NCBI GenBank assembly: GCA_012511315.1
Contig: JAAZGI010000068.1
Location: 1 to 10,457, forward strand
DNA length: 10,457 nucleotides
Source of the DNA: Clostridium sp.
Lineage (GTDB): Bacteria > Bacillota > Clostridia > Clostridiales > Clostridiaceae
Reading direction: 5' to 3'
Shown: positions 1-7,075 of the stretch, in pieces
Position numbering within the stretch: the stretch's first letter is position 1
How the letters are laid out: each line of letters starts with the position of its first letter
Position numbers and translations under genes: made by a program
Notes under the pieces: model-generated
Seen by the model: the letters and a program-made list of their open reading frames with translations, nothing else
The model's database searches: none
Told to the model about the DNA's origin: nothing

Positions 1-2
1 CC

Positions 3-179
3 AGTCAAGTTCTCTACAGCATCGTGGAGACAGCGAAGGCAAATAAGCTCCACCCCTACGAGTACTTAATGTTTGTCATTGAAGAACTAAGTCAAAATAG
101 ACAAACTCCAGAGAAGATTCAAGATGTACTACCTTGGTCAACTAAAATCCCAGCCCATATCCGAATTAAAAACACCTAA
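3..179 (+). CDS. IS66-family transposase (TnpC-type), C-terminal fragment
   Basis: The window opens inside this gene; 58 residues and a TAA stop are visible. The peptide carries YSIVETAKANKLHPYEYL followed about 20 residues later by a VLPWS motif. This is the characteristic C-terminal end of IS66-family DDE transposases (family pattern: TAKaN-x-PY-YL ... LLPW). The catalytic DDE core lies outside the window, so I cannot tell whether the transposase is intact. The protein would catalyse transposition of the element whose right end is at 241. It is the only transcript on the plus strand here; all neighbouring genes run the other way, which fits an inserted element. The frame is read without interruption to the stop. 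The alternative that this is a decayed remnant cannot be excluded. Confidence 0.87.
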   Translation, partial: SQVLYSIVETAKANKLHPYEYLMFVIEELSQNRQTPEKIQDVLPWSTKIPAHIRIKNT

Positions 180-231
180 ATAAACCCCGTCTAGATCAAA
201 GCTTGCGAGCTTAATCAAGACGGGGTTTATT
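179..231. terminator. Stem-loop behind the IS66 transposase
   Basis: Perfect 14-base inverted repeat: AATAAACCCCGTCT at 179-192 pairs with 218-231. A further short pair (AAGCT at 199-203 with AGCTT at 208-212) lies inside. It starts at the transposase stop codon and ends in the short T-containing tail TTTATTATA. It is probably the transposase terminator and may also block read-through into or out of the element. Confidence 0.62.
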
Positions 232-253
232 ATACGCTTACATTATATTGTCC

Positions 254-290
254 AAAAAAGAGTAGTTTCGCCTTAGCAAAACTACTCTTT
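254..290 (-). terminator. Rho-independent terminator of the poly-gamma-glutamate hydrolase-like gene
   Basis: A 12-bp perfect stem (257-268 with 279-290) and a 10-base loop are followed on the minus strand by a run of six T (complement of 254-259). The stem overlaps the TAG stop at 282-284. The inferred IS66 end lies only 12 bases beyond the T-run, so the element inserted immediately behind this terminator. Confidence 0.87.
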
Positions 291-1049
291 CATTACATCT
301 GAAGCGGCCAGTGCCTCTAGAGCCTTTGTAACGGCCCCTATATAACGTTCGTAATCTTCGTTAGGCATTTCTTCATTCCCCTTGGTGAAGAGCGCTCTGC
401 GCTGTCCCAGGGCTATTTCCAGCTGGATACCTTTGCCTCTTTTATTGCGATTAACAAAGTTTTTTACATGTTTCCCATTATAATTGGAGGGAGGTGTTTC
501 CACTAAAAATCCTTCTGCCTCTAAAGCTTGTCGCACCATTTGAGCACCTGCAACATCACGCCCCCCCACATAGGTAACCTTCTCACTACCGGATAGGCCA
601 TGCACTGAAAGGGTAATTTCTGATTCTTTATTTAAGGGAATTAGCTTAGGCGGATTATAATTCACCGACGTAACATGAAGCTTTTCATAAGATCCCTTCT
701 CCAATAAACCACGAAACTCAAAATGACTAAAGTTAGAGCCTGCCAGTCCGTTTCCAATTACTGACGTAAACAGCTCAATCCTTCCCCCATGAGGAGTAAC
801 AATTAAGACAGGACTTTCCCTCTTTTGGATATTAAATTCATAGGAAGTGTCTGGTTCTTTTCTCAAAAGTTCTTTCATATCCCGATAATGATCATTTCCC
901 ACGGGCTCTCTATAAAGGTAGCCAACAAAATAAACTCCTGTAAATAAGGCTAGGAAAAGTAGTCCTACCAGTAAATTAGTACGTTGCTTTTCTTTTTCCG
1001 TCTTATACTGAGACTTTCTTGCCACCCTCACCACATCCTCTCTTTTCAC
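282..1049 (-). CDS. Membrane-anchored poly-gamma-glutamate hydrolase family protein (YjqB/PghP-like, DUF867)
   Basis: Predicted zinc-dependent amidohydrolase of the family that cleaves poly-gamma-glutamate. Visible motifs: TPHGGRIE (85-92), LHVTS (H125), SVHG (H150), GGRD (162-165) and QLEI (209-212). H87, E92 and H150 are the likely zinc ligands, from the HGGxIE...SVHG pattern. Residues 1-23 are strongly basic; about 26-46 form one hydrophobic segment without a clear signal-peptidase site. I therefore infer a type II anchor with the catalytic domain outside the cell. Best known members are phage and prophage proteins lacking such an anchor. The listed start is a GTG with no clear Shine-Dalgarno sequence. 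A GTG at 1029-1031 (residue 7) follows AGAGAGG at 1037-1043 with 5-base spacing and may be the real start, changing only the first six residues. It is monocistronic, with its own terminator. Substrate is inferred from family only. Confidence 0.8.
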   Translation of the reverse strand: MKREDVVRVARKSQYKTEKEKQRTNLLVGLLFLALFTGVYFVGYLYREPVGNDHYRDMKELLRKEPDTSYEFNIQKRESPVLIVTPHGGRIELFTSVIGNGLAGSNFSHFEFRGLLEKGSYEKLHVTSVNYNPPKLIPLNKESEITLSVHGLSGSEKVTYVGGRDVAGAQMVRQALEAEGFLVETPPSNYNGKHVKNFVNRNKRGKGIQLEIALGQRRALFTKGNEEMPNEDYERYIGAVTKALEALAASDVMKE

Positions 1050-1394
1050 TAACTAACTAAATTCCAAACCACACTCAAGACCGATCTTACACCTTTTACA
1101 TAGGTTTGGTGTGCTTTAGCTCTAACTTTTCGGAAACTTTCTCTTTTTGAAAGCTCACTTACCTTAAATGATTCATTTTATTGAAATCTCTCGTTCTACT
1201 TCGGAAGCTTTCGCGTCATCATTTCAGTAGAGCATGAATAATCAGCTGTATAATTCTATCCTATCCGCCTAAGAAAAAAACCGCATGAAAGCGGCTAATA
1301 CTGGGGATACCCTTATTATGGTATATTACCGTAGTCTTTAAACAATTAATTTTTAAAAATTGAATTCCTAAATTTTTTTCATTTTCCAAAATTA
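1050..1394. other. Intergenic spacer, about 345 bases
   Basis: No credible ORF with a ribosome binding site in either strand. It holds the terminator of the upstream signal peptidase gene (1274-1296) and presumably the promoter for the gene ending at 282, but I found no convincing -35/-10 pair. Several short imperfect palindromes are present (for example AAATGA-T-TCATTT at about 1167-1179), with no assignable role. Confidence 0.5.
1274..1296 (-). terminator. Rho-independent terminator behind signal peptidase gene 1
   Basis: On the minus strand AGCCGC-TTTCAT-GCGGTT forms a 6-bp stem (one G-T pair), followed at once by a run of T (complement of the A-run at 1274-1280). It lies about 100 bases past the stop of the signal peptidase gene at 1395, with no other minus-strand gene between. 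Confidence 0.68.
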
Positions 1395-1904
1395 CTATTT
1401 GATTAAACCAAGGTTGTTCAAAGGCCAAAACCTTAGGCCAGCTTTAGCAAGGATGTGTTCCTCATCAATAAAACCAACTTCTGGATATCTTGAATCTTTG
1501 GAATCTCCTCGATTATCCCCCAAAAAGAAATACTTACCTTCTGGCACACTAAAGTCACCCGTATAGTTGTCAGGCCGTTTAATATAGCTTTCTTCCAAAA
1601 CCTTCCCATTCACCGATACAATACCGTTTTCAATGGATACCTGGTCACCTGGTGTTCCAATTAATCGTTTCACATATAGGGTTTCCTCACCATCAGGCCA
1701 TATTTTAAATACTACGACATCGCCTGTTTTTAGTTTATCCGGAAAATGCTCCCGAAGAACTAACATGCGATCGCCTTCATTTATGGTTGGAATCATGGAC
1801 CCAGTGGGAACCAAAACATGGAAGAATATAAAACGTTGGATTAAGAGGGCAAGAAGAAATACGGCCGCCATCGGAAAGACCCATTCCTTGAAAAAGTTTT
1901 TCAT
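1395..1904 (-). CDS. Signal peptidase I (paralogue 1, cysteine-free)
   Basis: Type I leader peptidase that removes Sec/Tat signal peptides at the outer face of the membrane (S26 family, Ser/Lys dyad). One N-terminal transmembrane segment spans about residues 9-30. The conserved boxes are complete: PTGSMIPTI with nucleophile S36, YVKRLIGTPGD with general base K79, and GDNRGDSKDSR (129-139). Length 169 aa is the usual size for the short Gram-positive single-anchor form. AAGGAGA at 1912-1918 lies 7 bases before the ATG. It follows a second signal peptidase gene at 2151-2660 but is separated from it by a structured 246-base spacer, so it is probably transcribed independently or by partial read-through. 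The sequence contains no cysteine, in contrast to its neighbour. Confidence 0.95.
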   Translation of the reverse strand: MKNFFKEWVFPMAAVFLLALLIQRFIFFHVLVPTGSMIPTINEGDRMLVLREHFPDKLKTGDVVVFKIWPDGEETLYVKRLIGTPGDQVSIENGIVSVNGKVLEESYIKRPDNYTGDFSVPEGKYFFLGDNRGDSKDSRYPEVGFIDEEHILAKAGLRFWPLNNLGLIK

Positions 1905-1996
1905 CCTATAGTCTCCTTCATAAATCCTTCAAGACTTTCGGCTCTGCCACGTAACTGCATGCTATTCTTAATCTCTCCAGATACTTATTTAAACTT

Positions 1997-2002
1997 ATTA
2001 TA
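1997..2002 (-). promoter_or_regulatory. Possible -10 box for signal peptidase gene 1
   Basis: TATAAT on the minus strand, about 95 bases before the start codon at 1904. There is no matching -35 box at 16-18 bases, so this is only a candidate within an AT-rich stretch. Confidence 0.25.
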
Positions 2003-2012
2003 ATAATTTCTA

Positions 2013-2072
2013 CCTGAAAACCTTTTTGTTTATAGTCGATTAAGCTCCTTGGAGCTTATCTTAGGTTTCAGG
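2013..2072. repeat. Nested inverted repeat between the two signal peptidase genes
   Basis: Outer arms CCTGAAAACC (2013-2022) and GGTTTCAGG (2064-2072) pair with one bulged base. Inside is a compact hairpin, TAAGCTCC-TT-GGAGCTTA (2041-2058). Neither is followed by a T-run on the minus strand, so it is not a classical terminator. It may be the 3' end structure or processing site of the lonA-engB-signal peptidase transcript. Confidence 0.55.
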
Positions 2073-2150
2073 CTTGCCAGATAATTTTTATTCTTTATTG
2101 TTTTCTTGCAAAGATAAACGATTCAATTTAGTTCACTATCTAAGCATTAG

Positions 2151-2660
2151 CTAATGAATAAAGCCAAACCGACTCAGTGGCCAAATCCTTAGTCCTGCCG
2201 TTCCCAAAATATCATCCTCAGCGATGCAGCCTACGCTGTAATCTCTTGAATCCTTCGAATTGGATCGGCAATCGCCACAGAAAAAATATCTTCCTTGAGG
2301 AATGTTAAACTCTCCGGAAAAACAATCGCAAAAATCAACATAGGTTTCTTCAAGAGGTTCACCATTTAAAATGATGTTACCTTCTTCAAAAATAATATGA
2401 TCACCTGGCGTTCCAATGAGTCGTTTAATAACAAGGTGTCGATTTCCTTCTTCCTCGTTTTTAAACACCACAACATCTCCCGTTCTCATATCCTGAGGAA
2501 CATAGTGCCTTAAAATTAAAATATGGTCACCTGTATTAATAGTTGGTGACATGGAGCCTGAAGTCACCACTATTTGAAAAAGTACAAAACGATTAATAAA
2601 CAAGGCCAAAAGCAAGACGTAGATGGCTGGCAACACCCACCTTTTAAAAATGGCCTTCAT
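2151..2660 (-). CDS. Signal peptidase I (paralogue 2, five cysteines, altered box E)
   Basis: S26 family leader peptidase with one membrane anchor at about residues 9-30, nucleophile S36 in TSGSMSPTI and general base K79 in VIKRLIGTPGD, so the catalytic dyad is intact. It aligns with its neighbour at 1395-1904 without gaps over most of its 169 residues. It differs by five cysteines in the exported domain: C111 and C113 (FCDCF), C128 and C131 (FFCGDCRSNSKDSR) and C145. C131 replaces the normally conserved Asn of the GDNR box. A CxC plus CxxC arrangement suggests a disulfide pair or a bound metal; this is inference. It is the last gene of the lonA-engB operon: the start is one base past the engB stop, with its ribosome binding site (CAGGAG) inside the end of engB. 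It probably processes signal peptides, perhaps of a subset of proteins. Confidence 0.93.
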   Translation of the reverse strand: MKAIFKRWVLPAIYVLLLALFINRFVLFQIVVTSGSMSPTINTGDHILILRHYVPQDMRTGDVVVFKNEEEGNRHLVIKRLIGTPGDHIIFEEGNIILNGEPLEETYVDFCDCFSGEFNIPQGRYFFCGDCRSNSKDSRDYSVGCIAEDDILGTAGLRIWPLSRFGFIH

Positions 2661-2661
2661 T

Positions 2662-3261
2662 TTAAAGCTCCTGTTCGATAGTTAAATCAGAGAATACAGC
2701 TTCTAAAACTTTATCCCTATTTTCCCTTGTCAGGGAAGAGTAAAGGATAATTTGATCCTCAGGAATCATCCCTAAGGTTTCTCGAATCATTTTCTCATTT
2801 CTTTTCACTTCATTACGTTTCAGTTTATCTAGTTTCGTCCCGACTACCAAACAAGGAATCCCAAAATGACGAATATATTCATACATAATGACATCATCTT
2901 GATTTGGTTTATGGCGAGAATCTACTAATAGAACCACTTTGTTTAAGTTGGCTCGACTGCTGAAATATTCTTCATTGATTTTGCCTAAGTTTTCTTTTTC
3001 TTTTTTTGAGACTTTTGCATAGCCATAGCCAGGCAAATCCACAAGATAGATTTCATCGTTAATTACAAAAAAGTTGGCCAATCGAGTCCGTCCCGGTGTA
3101 TTTGATACTCGGGCTAGTCCTCGTCGATTAGTCAGTGAATTAATAATTGATGATTTCCCTACATTGGATCGTCCGATAAAGGCGACCTCCGGAAGATCCT
3201 CTTCCGGATACTGGTCACGCTTAACTGCCGAGGTCAAAAATTCAGATTTATTAATAACCAT
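2662..3261 (-). CDS. engB: Ribosome biogenesis GTP-binding protein EngB/YsxC
   Basis: Essential-type TrmE-Era-EngA-EngB family GTPase acting in assembly of the large ribosomal subunit. All GTP-binding motifs are visible: G1 GRSNVGKS (30-37), G2 TPGRT (55-59), G3 DLPG (75-78) within the EngB-typical DLPGYGYA, G4 TKLD (142-145) and a G5-like SSL (175-177). Length 199 aa matches the family (about 195-200). The ATG overlaps the lonA stop by one base (TAATG), with GGGAGA just upstream, indicating translational coupling. The lonA-engB order is the one known from Bacillus and many Clostridia. No anomaly is visible. Confidence 0.97.
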   Translation of the reverse strand: MVINKSEFLTSAVKRDQYPEEDLPEVAFIGRSNVGKSSIINSLTNRRGLARVSNTPGRTRLANFFVINDEIYLVDLPGYGYAKVSKKEKENLGKINEEYFSSRANLNKVVLLVDSRHKPNQDDVIMYEYIRHFGIPCLVVGTKLDKLKRNEVKRNEKMIRETLGMIPEDQIILYSSLTRENRDKVLEAVFSDLTIEQEL

Positions 3262-5579
3262 TATTTTTCTCCCAATACTGCTTCCTTGATTACTTCTGAG
3301 ATGTTAGCCACCGGTATAAATGTCATGTCTTTCATAATACTCTCAGGAATTTTTTCAAGATCCACTTCGTTCTTTTTCGGAATGATAATTGTGCGGATAC
3401 CTGCTCTATATGCAGCCAAAGACTTTTCGCGAAGTCCACCAATTGGCAACACTCGTCCAGTCAGAGTAATTTCACCGGTCATAGCAATTTTGTGGCTAAC
3501 CTTTCGATTCGCTAATGCTGAAACCATGGCTGTAGCCATTGTTATTCCGGCAGAGGGACCATCTTTTGGTGTTGCACCTTCCGGTACATGGATGTGAATA
3601 TCTTTAGTTTTGTAAAAATCCTCTGGCACTTTAAATGCTTTTGCTCGGCTTCGAATATATGAATAAGCCGCTTTGGCCGATTCTTTCATCACATCACCTA
3701 AGGAACTCGTCAGCTCAAGCTTACCACTTCCTTCCATGACTTGAACTTCAATGGGGAGAATATCTCCACCATATGGCGTCCAAGCAAGTCCTGTCACAAC
3801 GCCAACTTTGTCAATTTTATCGGTCTGATCATAGGTGAACTTAGGATGTCCTAAAAACTCATGAACCACCTTAGGGTTGATTGTCATCGACTTCTGCTTG
3901 GTTTCAAGCATTTTAGCAATTCCTTTACGAAGCACTGATGCAATGTTACGTTCTAGGTTTCTAACACCCGATTCAAGGGTGTAGCCATCAATGATGGTCT
4001 GAATGGATTCATCGGTAAATTTAATTTCATTTTTCTTGAGTCCATGTTCCTTTAATTCCTTGGGGATTAAGTGACGTTTAGCAATATTAAGCTTTTCTTC
4101 ATAAGTGTACCCGGATACTTCAATGACTTCCATTCGGTCTAATAGTGGACGCGGAATCGTGTCACGATTGTTAGCTGTCGTAATAAAGATGACTTGGGAT
4201 AAATCATACTCCAGTTCCAGGTAGTGATCCCGGAAAGTAGAGTTCTGTTCTCCATCCAGCACTTCCAGCAATGCATCGGCTGGATCACCTCTAAAGTCTT
4301 GAGCCATTTTGTCTACTTCATCGAGTAAAAACAAGGGATTACTAGACTTTGCCTGCCGCATTCCATAAATAATCCGTCCAGGGATCGCGCCAAGATAGGT
4401 TCTACGGTGACCACGGATTTCTGCTTCATCACGAACGCCACCCAATGACATACGCACAAAGTTTCGATCCAGAGCATGAGCTACAGATTTTGCTATAGAC
4501 GTTTTCCCCACACCGGGAGGACCTACTAGACATAGAATTGGGCCTTTCAAGCTATCTTTGGTTGCTTTTACAGCAAGATATTCGATGATTCGATCCTTAA
4601 CATCTTGAAGACCATAATGCTCATCATCAAGCACTTCTCGAGCTCTTGTAATATCATTATTATCTTCTGTGAATTCATTCCAAGGCAACTCCAAGATCCA
4701 ATCAATATAGGTTCGGATAATCCCACCTTCGGAGGAATAAGGGCCTGAATTTCTTAAACGATCCAGTTCATATAAAGCTCGTTCTTTCGCTTCTTTCGGA
4801 AGCTCTGCTTTAGCAATCTGGTTTTGGTAACGAGTCATTTCTTTTTGAGTTTCATCTTCCTCACCCAACTCTTCCTGAATGGCTCGAATTTGCTCGCGCA
4901 GATAGTAGTCTCTTTGTGATTTATCAATGTTGGATTTTACTTTAGAGCCAATTTTCCGTTCTATCTTTAAGATTTCCAACTCATTTTTAATTAAAAAGAG
5001 AAGTTTTTCTAAGCGTGTCTTAATGGTAACCGCTTCTAAGAGCTCTTGTTTTTCTTCAATTTTTAAATTCATAAATGAACAAACCATATCTGAGAAGCGA
5101 TCCGAATCGTCCATGTCATCCATGGTGATCAAGGCTTCTGGTGGCATATTGCCGCTCATTTTAATAAAGTCGTCAAAGGCATCTTTAACGCTTCGAACCA
5201 GGGCTTCTTCTTCCGTTTCCGAAACATCTGAAACAGTTTTAATTTCTTCCAACTTAGCCCTGAAATAAGGTTCCGACTGCTCCATGGAAATAACCTTTCC
5301 ACGAGCTGTTCCCTCCACTAGGACGCGCACTGTATTACCCGGCAGTTTTAGCAATTGACGAATAGTACAGATGGTTCCCATCTCATATATATCTTCCTCT
5401 GTCGGATCTTCGACCCTAGGATCTTTTTGTGTGACCAAAAGAATTTCTTGGTTCTCCATCATTGCAGCATCCAATGCTTGGATGGACTTTTCACGGCCCA
5501 CATCAAAGTGAAGTACCATGTATGGAAAAAGGGTCAACCCTCTCAAGGGAATGAGGGGCAATTCCTTGTTTTGATTCAT
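3261..5579 (-). CDS. lonA: ATP-dependent protease Lon (LonA, S16 family)
   Basis: Cytoplasmic AAA+ protease that unfolds and degrades misfolded and some regulatory proteins. Domain order: N-terminal substrate-recognition domain (about 5-205), coiled-coil linker (about 205-300), AAA+ module with Walker A GPPGVGKT (353-360) and Walker B FLLDEVDK (417-424), then the protease domain with the Ser-Lys dyad S676 (in PKDGPSAG) and K719. The length of 772 aa is typical. AAGGAGA at 5590-5596 precedes the ATG by 10 bases. It is the first gene of an operon with engB and a signal peptidase. An extended -10 promoter lies just upstream; I see no CtsR or CIRCE heat-shock operator. The lonB gene found between clpX and lonA in Bacillus and many relatives is missing here. 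Confidence 0.98.
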   Translation of the reverse strand: MNQNKELPLIPLRGLTLFPYMVLHFDVGREKSIQALDAAMMENQEILLVTQKDPRVEDPTEEDIYEMGTICTIRQLLKLPGNTVRVLVEGTARGKVISMEQSEPYFRAKLEEIKTVSDVSETEEEALVRSVKDAFDDFIKMSGNMPPEALITMDDMDDSDRFSDMVCSFMNLKIEEKQELLEAVTIKTRLEKLLFLIKNELEILKIERKIGSKVKSNIDKSQRDYYLREQIRAIQEELGEEDETQKEMTRYQNQIAKAELPKEAKERALYELDRLRNSGPYSSEGGIIRTYIDWILELPWNEFTEDNNDITRAREVLDDEHYGLQDVKDRIIEYLAVKATKDSLKGPILCLVGPPGVGKTSIAKSVAHALDRNFVRMSLGGVRDEAEIRGHRRTYLGAIPGRIIYGMRQAKSSNPLFLLDEVDKMAQDFRGDPADALLEVLDGEQNSTFRDHYLELEYDLSQVIFITTANNRDTIPRPLLDRMEVIEVSGYTYEEKLNIAKRHLIPKELKEHGLKKNEIKFTDESIQTIIDGYTLESGVRNLERNIASVLRKGIAKMLETKQKSMTINPKVVHEFLGHPKFTYDQTDKIDKVGVVTGLAWTPYGGDILPIEVQVMEGSGKLELTSSLGDVMKESAKAAYSYIRSRAKAFKVPEDFYKTKDIHIHVPEGATPKDGPSAGITMATAMVSALANRKVSHKIAMTGEITLTGRVLPIGGLREKSLAAYRAGIRTIIIPKKNEVDLEKIPESIMKDMTFIPVANISEVIKEAVLGEK

Positions 5580-5611
5580 AATTGTATATTCTCCTTTACC
5601 TTGTTATGAAA

Positions 5612-5620
5612 ATTATATCA
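5612..5620 (-). promoter_or_regulatory. Extended -10 promoter candidate for the lonA operon
   Basis: The minus strand reads TGATATAAT, an extended -10 (TGnTATAAT), about 35 bases before the lonA ATG. No good -35 is present, which extended -10 promoters can tolerate. A second TATAAT lies at 5633-5638. Transcription would start near 5605, giving a 5' leader of about 26 bases that contains the ribosome binding site. Confidence 0.48.
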
Positions 5621-5695
5621 TTGCAAGGTCACATTATAGTGGAATCTCTGAATGCTTTACACAGCTTTCATATTTCCTTATTTCATCAGTTTAAC

Positions 5696-5715
5696 CTCAA
5701 AGCTTCGCCTTTGAG
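5696..5715. repeat. Stem-loop in the clpX-lonA spacer
   Basis: CTCAAAG (5696-5702) pairs with CTTTGAG (5709-5715) around a six-base loop. It lies 19 bases beyond the stronger hairpin at 5734-5757 and has no T-run. It could be part of a two-hairpin 3' end. Confidence 0.4.
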
Positions 5716-5733
5716 AACATCCACTGTCTTTTA

Positions 5734-5757
5734 AGGGCACACCTTTGGGTGTGCCCT
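5734..5757 (-). terminator. Strong stem-loop behind clpX, probable terminator
   Basis: A GC-rich 10-bp perfect stem, AGGGCACACC with GGTGTGCCCT, around a four-base loop; it extends to 12 of 13 pairs with the flanks. It lies 18 bases after the clpX stop. On the minus strand it is followed by TTAAAAG rather than a T-run, so termination may be incomplete or the hairpin may act as an mRNA 3' stabiliser. Confidence 0.55.
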
Positions 5758-5775
5758 CAAGTTCATATCATTTGA

Positions 5776-7035
5776 TTAAGCAGATTCTTCAGTTTCTTTG
5801 GCTTCCAAAGTTCTAATGATCTCTGGTAATTTGCTTTCAACGGTATCTCGGCTGATGATGACTTTTTCAATATCAGGATCCGATGGTGTTTCAAACATAA
5901 TCTCGCGCAAAACATCTTCCAAGATGGATCGCAAACCTCGGGCTCCCGTATCTCGACCAATTGCAATATCTGCAATAGCTTCCAGAGAATCATCGGTGAA
6001 CTCCAATTCTACATCATCTAAAGCAAATAGTTTCACGTACTGGCGAATCAAGCTATTTTTTGGTTCTCTTAATATCCGAACTAAAGAATGCTGATTCAAT
6101 GATTCCAGTGTGACAATAATTGGTAGACGCCCTACCAATTCAGGAATTAAACCAAATTTAGTTAAATCTTGGGGTAAAACCTTTTTTAAAACCTGGCCAA
6201 TTTCTTCACCTTTTTTACTTTTTACTTCTTGTCCAAAGCCCATGGCTGAGGAAGTAGTCCGTCGGTTAATAATTTTATCGACACCGTCAAAGGCACCGCC
6301 AACAATGAATAAAATATTGGTGGTATCAATTTGCAAAAACTCCTGATGAGGATGTTTTCTGCCACCAGTTGGTGGAACATTAGCTACAGTACCTTCTAAT
6401 ATTTTGAGGAGGGCTTGTTGAACTCCTTCTCCAGAAACATCTCTTGTTATTGAGACATTTTCAGACTTTCGAGAAACCTTATCAATTTCATCGATATAGA
6501 CAATTCCTTTCTGAGCTTTTTCCACATCAAAATCAGCATCTTGAAGTAACTTAAGCAAGATATTTTCAACATCTTCGCCTACGTATCCAGCTTCCGTTAA
6601 GGTTGTAGCATCTGCAATCGCAAAAGGTACCTTCAAAAGCTTTGCCAACGTTTGAGCAAGATAGGTTTTTCCAGAACCGGTGGGTCCCATTAAAATAACA
6701 TTAGACTTTTGCAATTCAACATCATCATTTAAATCCGTTTCTTTGCTATTAATCCGCTTGTAATGATTGTACACCGCTACAGACAGGGTCTTTTTCGCAT
6801 CCTCCTGGCCAATTACATATTCATCCAGGTGACGCTTGATTTCTATTGGCTTTGGCAAGTCAGTGATGATAAATTCATCCTCTGTGCCAAGCTCTTCATC
6901 AATAATTTCTGAACATAAATCGATACACTCGTTGCAAATGTAGACTCCTGGCCCGGCGACGAGTCGCTTGACCTGATCCTGAGGTTTTCCGCAGAACGAG
7001 CAACGGAAATTGTTATTATCTTCTTTCTTTGCCAT
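5776..7035 (-). CDS. clpX: ATP-dependent Clp protease ATP-binding subunit ClpX
   Basis: AAA+ unfoldase that recognises tagged substrates and feeds them to ClpP in the cytoplasm. The N-terminal C4 zinc-binding domain has C12, C15, C34 and C37. The AAA+ core has Walker A GPTGSGKT (117-124), pore-1 loop GYVG (150-153), Walker B IVYIDE (178-183), pore-2 region RKHPHQE (226-232) and sensor-2 GARGLR (364-369). The ClpP-docking IGF loop is present as MGF (265-267). Length 419 aa is normal. The ATG has GGAGG at 7043-7047. clpP lies 40 bases upstream with no terminator between, so the two are one operon making ClpXP. The C-terminus is acidic (ETEESA), as in many orthologues. Confidence 0.98.
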   Translation of the reverse strand: MAKKEDNNNFRCSFCGKPQDQVKRLVAGPGVYICNECIDLCSEIIDEELGTEDEFIITDLPKPIEIKRHLDEYVIGQEDAKKTLSVAVYNHYKRINSKETDLNDDVELQKSNVILMGPTGSGKTYLAQTLAKLLKVPFAIADATTLTEAGYVGEDVENILLKLLQDADFDVEKAQKGIVYIDEIDKVSRKSENVSITRDVSGEGVQQALLKILEGTVANVPPTGGRKHPHQEFLQIDTTNILFIVGGAFDGVDKIINRRTTSSAMGFGQEVKSKKGEEIGQVLKKVLPQDLTKFGLIPELVGRLPIIVTLESLNQHSLVRILREPKNSLIRQYVKLFALDDVELEFTDDSLEAIADIAIGRDTGARGLRSILEDVLREIMFETPSDPDIEKVIISRDTVESKLPEIIRTLEAKETEESA

Positions 7036-7075
7036 TTTATTGCCTCCATAGGAATCGAATGGATCCCTTTCTTGG

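Larger units (their letters stand above)
1..241 (+). mobile_element. Right end of an IS66-family insertion sequence
   Basis: The transposase C-terminus ends at 179. The sequence TATACGCTTAC at 231-241 reads GTAAGCGTATA on the minus strand. IS66 elements have terminal inverted repeats starting GTAAGCG, so 241 is very probably the last base of the element. IS66 makes 8-bp target duplications, so 242-249 (ATTATATT) would be the right-hand copy. The left end is outside the window and the duplication cannot be checked here. Confidence 0.78.

Noticed and set aside
2145..2156. Perfect 12-base palindrome CATTAGCTAATG at the end of the second signal peptidase gene
   Set aside because: No loop and no T-run; such short AT-rich palindromes occur by chance and it partly encodes the C-terminus and stop.
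1633..5609. Several plus-strand open frames of 70-113 codons across the signal peptidase, engB and lonA genes
   Set aside because: They lie opposite strongly supported conserved genes, lack ribosome binding sites and show no motifs; they are antisense shadows.
5763..7049. Alternative minus-strand frames overlapping both ends of clpX
   Set aside because: They are out-of-frame readings of clpX with low-complexity composition; clpX has all family motifs in its own frame.
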